In this document: in pieces, positions 32,575 through 38,685 of the stretch
Layout: every line of letters starts with the position of its first letter
How positions within the stretch are numbered: position 1 is the first letter of the stretch
NCBI GenBank assembly: GCA_002361175.1
Contig: DESG01000121.1
Location: 1-38,685, forward strand
Reading direction: 5' to 3'
Length of the DNA: 38,685 nt
Origin: Lachnoclostridium sp. UBA3320
Lineage (GTDB): Bacteria > Bacillota > Clostridia > Lachnospirales > Lachnospiraceae
The notes under the pieces: generated by a model
The model's database searches: none
What the model was told of the DNA's origin: nothing
Seen by the model: the letters and a program-made list of their open reading frames with translations, nothing else
Translations under genes and position numbers: made by a program

Positions 32575-33444
32575 TTATAAAACCTCCATTCCAGCTTCTT
32601 TCATTTTTCCAGTTACAAATTTATATGCATCTGCTATTTTATCTGTAGCCTGCTCTGTTGACTGGCAAATACTGTTGTCTGCCCACATTTCAATTAAGAA
32701 CATTCCCTGATAATTTAATTCTTTAAGTTTCGTAAAAATTTGTGTAAATTTTACTTCCCCTTCGCCAAATGGAACTTCTTTAAAAATACCAGGTTTTGTT
32801 TCCTTTACATGGATTGCTACAGTTTCTGAAAGACCTAATTCAAATTCTCCCGCTACGTCATTACTAAAGTTACTTAAATTGCCCATATCAGGATAAATTT
32901 TAAAATATGGCGATGGTATTTCTTTTAAGTAATGCATAGCCCTGACAATAGTTCCGACAAACTCTGTATCCATGATTTCCATTGCAATAATTACACCTGC
33001 TCTGGCTGCCATAGCTACAGCTTCTTTCATTCCCTCTAAAAACAGCTCTTTAGTCTCATTATCTGAATCCTCATAATATACATCATAAGTAGCAAGTTGG
33101 ATGCAGCGAATCCCAAGTTTTACTGACAGATTAATCGCTTTTTCCATAATCTCCATTGCCTTTGCCCTAGTTTCTGGGTTTTTACTGCCAAATGGATATT
33201 TTCTATGTCCACTCAGACACATAGTAGGAAAAGAAATGCCTGTAAAGCGCATTACTGAACGGAGAGTTTCTATTTCTTCGTCATTCCAGTCAAGTCTTGA
33301 TAACCTTTCATCTGACTCGTCAATGGATAACTCCATATAATCAAATCCAGCTTTTTTTGCTGCATTAAACTTTTCTTCCCATGTAAAAGAATTTGGCAAC
33401 GCCTTTTCATAAATTCCAATCGGGTTCTTATGAATATTATACAT
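32575..33444 (-). CDS. ulaE: L-ribulose-5-phosphate 3-epimerase (UlaE/SgbU family)
   Basis: 289 residues, close to UlaE (284). A xylose-isomerase-like TIM barrel that interconverts L-xylulose 5-phosphate and L-ribulose 5-phosphate. Motifs: PIGIYEKALPNSFTWEEK, GFDYMELSIDESDERLSRLDW, MCLSGHRKYPFGS, IQLATYDVYYE, IAMEIMDTEFVGTI, YPDMGNLSNF, VHVKET-like AIHVKETKPGIFKEVPFGEG, and FLIEMWAD. Metal-binding Glu and His residues sit in these last blocks. GGAGCAAAGAATT precedes the ATG. It is the first gene of the second transcription unit, behind its own promoter and operator. Confidence 0.93.
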   Translation of the reverse strand: MYNIHKNPIGIYEKALPNSFTWEEKFNAAKKAGFDYMELSIDESDERLSRLDWNDEEIETLRSVMRFTGISFPTMCLSGHRKYPFGSKNPETRAKAMEIMEKAINLSVKLGIRCIQLATYDVYYEDSDNETKELFLEGMKEAVAMAARAGVIIAMEIMDTEFVGTIVRAMHYLKEIPSPYFKIYPDMGNLSNFSNDVAGEFELGLSETVAIHVKETKPGIFKEVPFGEGEVKFTQIFTKLKELNYQGMFLIEMWADNSICQSTEQATDKIADAYKFVTGKMKEAGMEVL

Positions 33445-33484
33445 AATTCTTTGCTCCTTTCTTCTAATTTAACTTGTTTTTATA

Positions 33485-33513
33485 AGTATAACATTTATTG
33501 ATATCATAATCAA
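33485..33513 (-). promoter_or_regulatory. Promoter of the ulaE operon
   Basis: On the minus strand TTGATT (33513-33508), a 17-base spacer and TATACT (33490-33485). The start of transcription would be near 33478, about 35 bases before the ulaE ATG. A palindromic operator lies exactly 14 bases upstream of the -35 box. Confidence 0.8.
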
Positions 33514-33527
33514 CATTTGTTCATAGT

Positions 33528-33543
33528 TTGCACATATGTGCAA
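33528..33543. promoter_or_regulatory. Palindromic operator TTGCACATATGTGCAA ahead of ulaE
   Basis: A perfect 16-bp palindrome. Its proximal edge is 14 bp upstream of the -35 box of the ulaE promoter. Closely similar sites occur ahead of the FGGY kinase at 36636-36651 (same 14-bp spacing) and 36670-36686. A weaker copy (ATGAACAAATGTTGAT) overlaps the -35. The SorC protein at 26320-27291 is the likely binder. A centre near -58 suggests activation. Confidence 0.75.
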
Positions 33544-33564
33544 TTTACTTTTTTTATTGTAATC

Positions 33565-34941
33565 TTAGAAACAAAGCCCAAATGAACCTAGCACCATAAT
33601 TACAATAGATGCAACAACTGGAATAACCGTAGCCACCATAAACATATCCAGATAAGATTGTTTATGTGTCATTCCACATAATGCAATCACAGTTACTGTT
33701 GCCCCATTATATGGCAAATTGTCAAGACCTCCAGAACAGATGGAAGCCAACCTGTGCAATACCTGTGGATTAATTCCAGATTGTATAAAGGTATCGCCCA
33801 TAACTTCTAAGGCTGCACTTAATCCTCCTGATGCAGAGGCTGTCATCGCACACAAAAGATTGACAGATACTACCTCACTCAAAAGAGGAATTGCTGATAA
33901 GCCAAGCACTGCACCTGATACAACCGCAAATATAGGAAGGACTTTTACTACAGACCCAAATCCTACAACTGCACAACTGTTTACTAATGGTGTCAGCGAA
34001 TCAATCGCTGAAGTTTTTAAACCATCCTTAATCTTATCTTTTATCCTGCCTATATTAGAAATAATAATAAATAAAATAGACACCAACATTCCAATCAGTA
34101 CACTCCATGTACCACTGTTAGCTTCTAATGTACTTCCAAACTCTTCCATATAAGAGCCGTCTACAGATGGGTATACAATTTTGGAAAGAACCAAGTTTAT
34201 TACTAAAATTATGAGAATTGGAATAACCGCCATCACAATTCCTGGAATATTTCCACTTATTGTCTCTTGTTCATCATTATGATTTCCATATCCTTCACCA
34301 GCTGCCTTTGCTTTTTTTGTACGGTAAGATAGCCACATCATACCTAAGACAAACATAATTACAGATGCAACTATGCCCATGCCTGGCGCTGCAAAAGAAT
34401 CTGTTCCAAAGTACTGCATTGGAATTGTATTCTGCACCTGTGGACTGCCTGGAAGAGCTGTCATAGTAAATGTAAATGCACCCAGTGCAATACATCCTGG
34501 AATTAATCTTTTCGGAACATCTGCCTCACGGAAAAGCGCAATGGCAACTGGAAGCATAACAAATGCTACAACGAAAAGTGAAACACCTCCATAAGTAAGG
34601 ATTGCACATGTCAACACTACAGAAAGCACTGCACGAGACTTTCCAAGCTTTTCCGTACAAAAATGTGCGATTGACAGTGCATTACCAGAAATGTCCATCA
34701 GTTTTGCAAAAATTGCCCCCAATAGATAAATCGGGAAATAATTTTTCGCATAGTTAGCAAATCCATCCATATATGTAATGGTATATGATGCCATAAAATG
34801 TCCCTTTATACCGTATGAAAACAGGATTGCCACCATGGCTGCAATTGGCGCTACGACAATAATGCTATGTCCCTTAAACGCCATGTAAACAAGAAATCCT
34901 ATCGCCACAAGCAGACCTATCATTCCTATTACTGTATCCAT
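33565..34941 (-). CDS. GntP-family sugar-acid permease
   Basis: 458 residues with about twelve hydrophobic segments; GntP/gluconate:proton symporter family. Typical stretches are VAIGFLVYMAFKGHSIIVVA, MDISGNALSIAHF, AILTYGGVSLFVVAFVMLPV, ALPGSPQVQNTIPMQYFGT, and ASASGGLSAALEVMGDTF. The N-terminus is a transmembrane helix with no signal cleavage. GGAAGGAG precedes the ATG. It follows the FGGY kinase by 39 bases. The family imports unphosphorylated sugar acids such as gluconate; with the kinase this gives import then phosphorylation. The exact substrate is unknown. Confidence 0.88.
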   Translation of the reverse strand: MDTVIGMIGLLVAIGFLVYMAFKGHSIIVVAPIAAMVAILFSYGIKGHFMASYTITYMDGFANYAKNYFPIYLLGAIFAKLMDISGNALSIAHFCTEKLGKSRAVLSVVLTCAILTYGGVSLFVVAFVMLPVAIALFREADVPKRLIPGCIALGAFTFTMTALPGSPQVQNTIPMQYFGTDSFAAPGMGIVASVIMFVLGMMWLSYRTKKAKAAGEGYGNHNDEQETISGNIPGIVMAVIPILIILVINLVLSKIVYPSVDGSYMEEFGSTLEANSGTWSVLIGMLVSILFIIISNIGRIKDKIKDGLKTSAIDSLTPLVNSCAVVGFGSVVKVLPIFAVVSGAVLGLSAIPLLSEVVSVNLLCAMTASASGGLSAALEVMGDTFIQSGINPQVLHRLASICSGGLDNLPYNGATVTVIALCGMTHKQSYLDMFMVATVIPVVASIVIMVLGSFGLCF

Positions 34942-34980
34942 AAATACACTCCTTCCTGCTGCCTAGTATGGCAGCTTATG

Positions 34981-36480
34981 TTAAATTCTGAACTCATAAT
35001 TTCCATCAACCAATCTTCCATTCCAGATTTTCTTATACAAATGATTCATCTGTGCCTTGTATTTTTCGTACTGTTGTGCATATTCTTCATTTGGAAGATA
35101 AACTTTTACTTCATCATTCTGGCTGATTTGTTTAAAGGCATCTTCCACAGAAGCGTAAGCTCCCATTGCTTCTGCTGCAACCATTAATGCACCTCTTGCG
35201 GTTGCGTCTGCTTTTCCCCTGCGAATAATCTTTGTCCCATAGACACAACACTGTATCCTGTTAAAGACTTCGCTGTTGGTAAGCCCACCATTGACAAAAA
35301 TATCTGAAATGTGCAAATATTTTTTCATGGTATCAATTCCATTTCCTATCTCATAACAGATACCCTCCAATAGGCTGCGCAGCATATCTGCTTTTGTTGT
35401 ACCCAATGTCACATTTGTAAATACTGCCTTTGCAAGATTATTCCAATCTGGGGTACTGCGTCCCTGAAAATACGGCAAACAGATACATCCGTTTGAACCA
35501 ACTGGCGATGTTGCCAAAGCTTCGTTTACCTCATCATAACTACAATCTTTATAAAATTCCCTGCGGAACCAGTCAAAAGCAGAACAACATGTCAGGACAC
35601 TTGATTCAAGAATATACTGTCCTTTAATAGATGAATAATTACAGATAACATCTGGTTCTAAATGTTTAGGAACTTCATCTGTTGCTGTAATCAAAAATCC
35701 GCCTGTTCCAGCTGTTGCTGATAAAATTCCTTTTTTTACAACACCCTGACCAATCGCTCCACACTGCTGGTCGCCTCCAGAAGTGATAACTGGTATTCCT
35801 TCTGGACATCCTGTCAGTTCCGCAAATTCTTTCGTTATTCTTCCGCATATACTTCCTGGCTCTGTCAGGTCACACAGTTTTTCTCTATCTACCTGAAAGA
35901 TATCTAAAAATTCTGAGTCCCATTGGTGAGTATGTATATTCATAAGTAAAGAACGACTTCCATATGTATAATCTGTCCACAGCTCTCCTGTCATTAAATA
36001 AATCAGATAATCTGGAATTACCAAAAATTTATATGTCTTCTTATAAATCTCTGGTCTGTTTTCTCTGACCCATGTCATTTTGCTAGCAGAAAATACTGGA
36101 TTTACCCTAGAACCACACAAAGAAAATATTTTGTCATTTAGTGGGTTCAATCGTTCACAGATTTCATTGGTTCTTTTATCCTGCCACATAATTGCACTGC
36201 ATAAAGGATGTATTCCTTGGTCTACTGGAATTACCGAAGAACGCTGTGAAGTAATTGTAACAGCATCTATATTCCACTGGTTTTCTTCTGCTTGTCCGGC
36301 AACCGTTTTCATAATTCCGTATAAAGCATTCTCCCAGTCAGATGCCTCCTGTTCAGCCCAGCTGTTTTCTAAATATGAAACACTGTAAAATATTTGTTTT
36401 TCTGCTAAAAGTTTTCCTTCATGTGTGAATAAAATTCCACGCATGCTAGATGTTCCTACATCAATGACCAGTATGTTCAT
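34981..36480 (-). CDS. FGGY-family carbohydrate kinase
   Basis: 499 residues. N-terminal phosphate-1 motif VIDVGTSSMRGILF, the MWQDKRTNE substrate block, the catalytic Asp region ITSGGDQQCGAIGQG at about 235-250, and the phosphate-2 and adenosine motifs ATAGTGGFL and FVNGGLTNSEVFNRIQ. This fits the xylulokinase/gluconokinase/AI-2 kinase branches, which cannot be told apart by eye. AAAGGAG lies ten bases before the ATG. First gene of its unit, with a promoter and two operators upstream. Together with UlaE and UlaF, an L-xylulose or sugar-acid kinase role is the best guess. Confidence 0.9.
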   Translation of the reverse strand: MNILVIDVGTSSMRGILFTHEGKLLAEKQIFYSVSYLENSWAEQEASDWENALYGIMKTVAGQAEENQWNIDAVTITSQRSSVIPVDQGIHPLCSAIMWQDKRTNEICERLNPLNDKIFSLCGSRVNPVFSASKMTWVRENRPEIYKKTYKFLVIPDYLIYLMTGELWTDYTYGSRSLLMNIHTHQWDSEFLDIFQVDREKLCDLTEPGSICGRITKEFAELTGCPEGIPVITSGGDQQCGAIGQGVVKKGILSATAGTGGFLITATDEVPKHLEPDVICNYSSIKGQYILESSVLTCCSAFDWFRREFYKDCSYDEVNEALATSPVGSNGCICLPYFQGRSTPDWNNLAKAVFTNVTLGTTKADMLRSLLEGICYEIGNGIDTMKKYLHISDIFVNGGLTNSEVFNRIQCCVYGTKIIRRGKADATARGALMVAAEAMGAYASVEDAFKQISQNDEVKVYLPNEEYAQQYEKYKAQMNHLYKKIWNGRLVDGNYEFRI

Positions 36481-36592
36481 CTTATATTGACTCCTTTCTT
36501 TTTTTCAGAAATTTCTCATATGCTAAACTTAACAAATCATCCCGGGAATTTCTCTTTTTGTGTTTTTCGTATGAGTTTTTCCTCTTGAGCCT

Positions 36593-36621
36593 ATATTAAC
36601 ATAGCCAGTTTTTGATTTCAA
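36593..36621 (-). promoter_or_regulatory. Promoter of the FGGY kinase-GntP operon
   Basis: On the minus strand TTGAAA (36621-36616), a 17-base spacer and TAATAT (36598-36593). It gives a leader of about 105 bases before the kinase ATG. The operator at 36636-36651 lies exactly 14 bases upstream of the -35, as at the ulaE promoter. Confidence 0.75.
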
Positions 36622-36635
36622 CATTTTCTCACTTA

Positions 36636-36651
36636 TTGCACATTTGTTCAA
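36636..36651. promoter_or_regulatory. Operator TTGCACATTTGTTCAA, proximal site
   Basis: It matches the ulaE operator TTGCACATATGTGCAA at 14 of 16 positions and has the same spacing to the -35 box. Likely bound by the SorC regulator. Confidence 0.7.
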
Positions 36652-36669
36652 TTTGCTTTTTCTCATGTG

Positions 36670-36686
36670 TTGCACATTTGTTTCAA
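36670..36686. promoter_or_regulatory. Operator TTGCACATTTGTTTCAA, distal site
   Basis: A second copy of the operator with one extra T in the right half. Its centre is about 35 bp from the proximal site, a bit over three helical turns, so the two could be bound together. A further TTTGCACAA half-site follows at about 36696. Confidence 0.6.
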
Positions 36687-36700
36687 ACCACTTGGTTTGC

Positions 36701-36742
36701 ACAAAAAAAGACCTCTATATCATCTAATTGATATAAGGTCTT
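36701..36742 (-). terminator. Orphan minus-strand terminator upstream of the kinase operon
   Basis: On the minus strand AAGACCTTATATCA pairs with TGATATAGAGGTCTT (one bulged base) across a six-base loop, then TTTTTTTG. It ends transcription arriving from the right, where only a 33-codon open frame is visible, and shields the kinase promoter. Confidence 0.75.
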
Positions 36743-36753
36743 ATCTTGCTTTC

Positions 36754-36855
36754 TTAACTTAATGACATTAATCTCTCTGCCAAGTGGACTTTGTTTACGA
36801 GCGGTAGTGGAGCAGGAATGCGAAGAATATCAACAATCGATTGTAATTGTTCCAT
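36754..36855 (-). CDS. 33-residue open frame, probable gene remnant
   Basis: A frame from ATG 36855 encoding MEQLQSIVDILRIPAPLP and then VNKVHLAERLMSLS. The sequence reads like real protein (amphipathic helix ending LAERLMSL), and a strong terminator follows 12 bases after its stop. No good ribosome binding site lies at the right distance and a stop codon sits just upstream in frame. It may be the tail of a lost gene or a genuine small protein. I do not recognise it. Confidence 0.25.
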   Translation of the reverse strand: MEQLQSIVDILRIPAPLPLVNKVHLAERLMSLS

Positions 36856-37086
36856 ATCATATTATTCTAACCTTCCGAAAAATAAGAAGAGTAAAGCCGC
36901 ATAAGTACGAACTTAAAAAATGTCTAAAAATAAGGCTTTAAGCACCTTTGGTAAATAAAATTTATAGAAAATAAAAAAATTCATGACAAATTCTCTTTTT
37001 GGTATAAAATAATATTATAAGCAAAAAACTTTCTGATTTTGGTCATATATCCTTCTTAATTTTTTATGAATCTTACATCTATTGAA
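36856..37086. other. AT-rich intergenic stretch
   Basis: About 230 bases of A/T-rich sequence between the small open frame and the toxin-antitoxin promoter. I see no convincing gene, RNA or repeat in it. The lack of content and the remnant beside it fit decayed accessory DNA. Confidence 0.4.
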
Positions 37087-37115
37087 TTGATTTTGCGTTG
37101 CAAATCGCATATACT
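37087..37115 (+). promoter_or_regulatory. Toxin-antitoxin promoter with inverted repeat in the spacer
   Basis: TTGATT (37087-37092), a 17-base spacer and TATACT (37110-37115), 34 bases before the antitoxin ATG. The spacer holds TTGC-GTT-GCAA with flanking GAT/ATC, a likely autorepression site for the DinJ/YafQ complex. Confidence 0.7.
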
Positions 37116-37149
37116 ATAAGCATAATGAAATGCAAAAGGGGTTGATACT

Positions 37150-37425
37150 ATGGCAAGCACAACAAATTTCAGCGTCCGTATGGACAGTGACATCAAAAAA
37201 CAGTGTGAGACACTTTACGGCGAGTTGGGTATGAATCTGACTACTGCAATCAATGTTTTCCTGCGCCAGTCCCTCCGAGTCGGTGGTTTTCCTTTTGAGG
37301 TCAAGCTGGAACAGCCCAACAAAGAAACGATTGCTGCCATGATGGAGGCAGAACGTATAGCACGTGATCCCAGCGTGAAGCACTATTCCGATGTGGAAGA
37401 AGCACTCCAGGAGTTAAAACGATGA
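37150..37425 (+). CDS. dinJ: RelB/DinJ-family antitoxin
   Basis: 91 residues. The N-terminal ribbon-helix-helix is TTNFSVRMDSDIKKQCETLY followed by GELGMNLTTAINVFLRQ, the RelB/DinJ signature; the charged C-terminus would wrap the toxin. AGGGG lies eight bases before the ATG. The stop overlaps the toxin ATG (ATGA). It should neutralise the toxin and, with it, repress the promoter at 37087-37115. Base composition is more GC-rich than the neighbouring operons, which suggests acquisition. Confidence 0.92.
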   Translation: MASTTNFSVRMDSDIKKQCETLYGELGMNLTTAINVFLRQSLRVGGFPFEVKLEQPNKETIAAMMEAERIARDPSVKHYSDVEEALQELKR

Positions 37426-37703
37426 ATCGGGAAATTGTCTGGACGACAAGGTTTAAAAAGGACTATAAGCTGGCAATCAAGCGTCACCTTGACATTGACC
37501 TGTTGGATGATATTATCCGGACACTGTCGCAGGGTGAAACATTGCCAGAAAAAAACAAAGCCCATGAACTGTCTGGGAATTGGGTAGGACACTGGGAATG
37601 TCATATCCAGCCTGATTGGTTATTGGTCTATCGCATTGACGATGATATTCTGGTGTTGACACTGGCTCGTACTGGGACGCACAGCGACATTTTCAACAAA
37701 TAA
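37422..37703 (+). CDS. yafQ: YafQ-family mRNA interferase toxin
   Basis: 93 residues, the RelE-fold YafQ family of ribosome-dependent mRNA endonucleases. The family's catalytic set is visible: a His in KAHELSGNW, His and Asp in CHIQPDWLLVYR, and the C-terminal His in ARTGTHSDIF. The N-terminus has TTRFKKDYKLAIKRH, typical of YafQ. It is translationally coupled to dinJ. No feature suggests inactivation. Confidence 0.93.
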   Translation: MNREIVWTTRFKKDYKLAIKRHLDIDLLDDIIRTLSQGETLPEKNKAHELSGNWVGHWECHIQPDWLLVYRIDDDILVLTLARTGTHSDIFNK

Positions 37704-37719
37704 GCTACCTACTACCTGC

Positions 37720-37758
37720 TGCACAGTAAAACAAAAGTCTATCTTTTAGCACTGTGCA
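37720..37758. repeat. Hairpin after the toxin gene
   Basis: TGCACAGT (37720-37727) pairs with ACTGTGCA (37751-37758), with an inner AAAAG/CTTTT pairing. It sits between the toxin gene and the convergent lipoprotein gene and probably limits read-through, although no U-tract follows. Confidence 0.5.
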
Positions 37759-37779
37759 ACAGATAAGGTAATTTCATTT

Positions 37780-38571
37780 TTATTGAATGCTTTCTGTTCC
37801 TGCGTCATTAATTTCAAGTAAATAAATTTCACAAGATGATAGCTTCATATTTTCGGTAGACAAGCTATTTGCAAGTTCAGTGGACTTGTCTAAGAGCATT
37901 TTTTTAATATCGCCGCCCGCAATTTCTTCTTCACTTAGACCATTCAAGTAATTTTGCATTTCCTCTTTGTATGTCAGCAACGCCTTATCTCGCTCTGCCA
38001 CTGATACAAATTTCGGGGCTTGGATAGAATAAACGGCAGTTGCATCAACGAAACAGGTAAAATCATATACCGTTTCCCCCTCATCGTCCAAATAGTCGCA
38101 AGGTCTGCTTAGTTTGGAGAGTGACATAGAAATAAAAAATTCCTCTCCCATATGCTCGCCATATAATTCCTGTGACGAAAAACGGATTGTTGTGTCCAAA
38201 AAATCATAATTTTCGTCACTGGGAGATATGGTACTGCTCACATCAGCTACTGCGGCAAGAAACTCTGTCAATTCATCAGGTGTGGAAGCAAGCATCGCGT
38301 TAAAATCGGCTATGCTCTGCTGCTCGTAGCCCTCGGTCTTGTATGCAATCAGTTTTTCATAGGCAGCAGACGCAGTAGGGGACACGGTTGGACTTGAAGC
38401 CCCAGTTGTTGACGTTACAGGTTGGCTAATGTTGGTTTTGCTGCTTTGCGCGGCAGCATTGTTTTGTTCGGGCGAAGAATTTCGTAAAGCCAAATTACTT
38501 TGGCTTGCACACCCTGTTAGCGCACTTACCATTAAGAGGGCGGCAAAGATGATGGGTAAACATTTTTTCAT
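37780..38571 (-). CDS. Lipoprotein of unknown function
   Basis: 263 residues. A signal peptide ends with the lipobox ALTGCAS (Cys21), so the protein is exported and lipid-anchored. A low-complexity Ser/Thr/Ala/Gln linker covers about 25-70, followed by a mixed alpha/beta domain (AYEKLIAYKTEGYEQQSIAD, then a strand-rich part with FFISMSLSKLSRPCDYLD). The C-terminus has KEEMQNYLNGLSEEEIAGGD and a final strand. GGAG lies eight bases before the ATG. I do not recognise a family. It is convergent with the toxin-antitoxin pair and more GC-rich than the middle of the window. Confidence 0.75.
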   Translation of the reverse strand: MKKCLPIIFAALLMVSALTGCASQSNLALRNSSPEQNNAAAQSSKTNISQPVTSTTGASSPTVSPTASAAYEKLIAYKTEGYEQQSIADFNAMLASTPDELTEFLAAVADVSSTISPSDENYDFLDTTIRFSSQELYGEHMGEEFFISMSLSKLSRPCDYLDDEGETVYDFTCFVDATAVYSIQAPKFVSVAERDKALLTYKEEMQNYLNGLSEEEIAGGDIKKMLLDKSTELANSLSTENMKLSSCEIYLLEINDAGTESIQ

Positions 38572-38685
38572 AGTAGAATCTCCTTTCTGTAAACAACGGT
38601 TTTTTTGTTACCTTTTCCGGGTACAGTTAAAGAATACCGTCCTAACTTGAATCTACTTTGAATTGAATATGTTTTTTATGTGGAG

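Noticed and set aside
1..38685. CRISPR arrays, tRNA, rRNA, insertion sequences or prophage
   Set aside because: No regularly spaced repeats, no tRNA or rRNA sequences, and no transposase, integrase or phage structural genes are visible. DUF5131 alone is not evidence of a prophage.

Overview
The window is low-GC DNA with Gram-positive features: AGGAGG-type ribosome binding sites, lipobox lipoproteins, sigma-A promoters and intrinsic terminators. Gene content and fusions (cbiFG, cbiJET, split transketolase, GntP permease, SorC regulator, HisKA-7TM hybrid kinase) suggest an anaerobic Clostridia member, most likely Lachnospiraceae. The family assignment is inference from gene style; no rRNA or other taxonomic marker is present.

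Layout. (1) 1-955: a TetR-family regulator diverging from two short translationally coupled membrane-protein genes, the second cut by the window edge. (2) 1159-21136, minus strand: one long cobalamin operon behind a sigma-A promoter, a complete cobalamin riboswitch and an intrinsic terminator. Gene order is cbiK (lipoprotein), btuF-like, btuC, btuD, cbiP/cobQ, cobT, cobU, cobS, a short cobU paralogue, cobC, cbiB, cobD, cbiC, cbiD, cbiFG, cbiH, cbiJET, cbiA. This covers almost the whole anaerobic corrin ring pathway, the nucleotide loop and corrinoid uptake. CbiL, a corrinoid adenosyltransferase, cobalt transporter CbiMNQO and the uroporphyrinogen/precorrin-2 genes are not here. (3) 21168-23749: a DUF5131 gene, an exported flavodoxin and a LytTR response regulator. 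(4) 23747-27291, minus: a SorC-type sugar-responsive regulator followed by an 852-residue hybrid histidine kinase. (5) 27384-36690, minus: a carbohydrate locus in two transcription units, FGGY kinase plus GntP permease, then ulaE, a propeller-like protein, rpe, ulaF/araD, split transketolase and ulaG. (6) 36700-38685: a remnant region, a DinJ/YafQ toxin-antitoxin pair and a lipoprotein of unknown function.

How the genes work together. When B12 is scarce the riboswitch should allow transcription through the cobalamin operon, giving both import (BtuFCD) and synthesis. In the carbohydrate locus, two promoters carry the same near-palindromic operator (TTGCACATATGTGCAA or a close relative) exactly 14 bp upstream of the -35 box. 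This points to one shared activator, most simply the adjacent SorC protein. The enzymes would funnel an L-pentulose phosphate to D-xylulose 5-phosphate and the pentose phosphate pool. However, the UlaD decarboxylase that would join UlaG to UlaE is absent, there is no ascorbate PTS, and the transketolase N-terminal gene is broken by an internal deletion with frameshift. The true substrate is therefore open.

The strongest leads for something undescribed are this carbohydrate locus (uncharacterised propeller protein, UlaG without UlaD, shared operator) and the surface-exposed CbiK next to a substrate-binding protein with two extra N-terminal domains.
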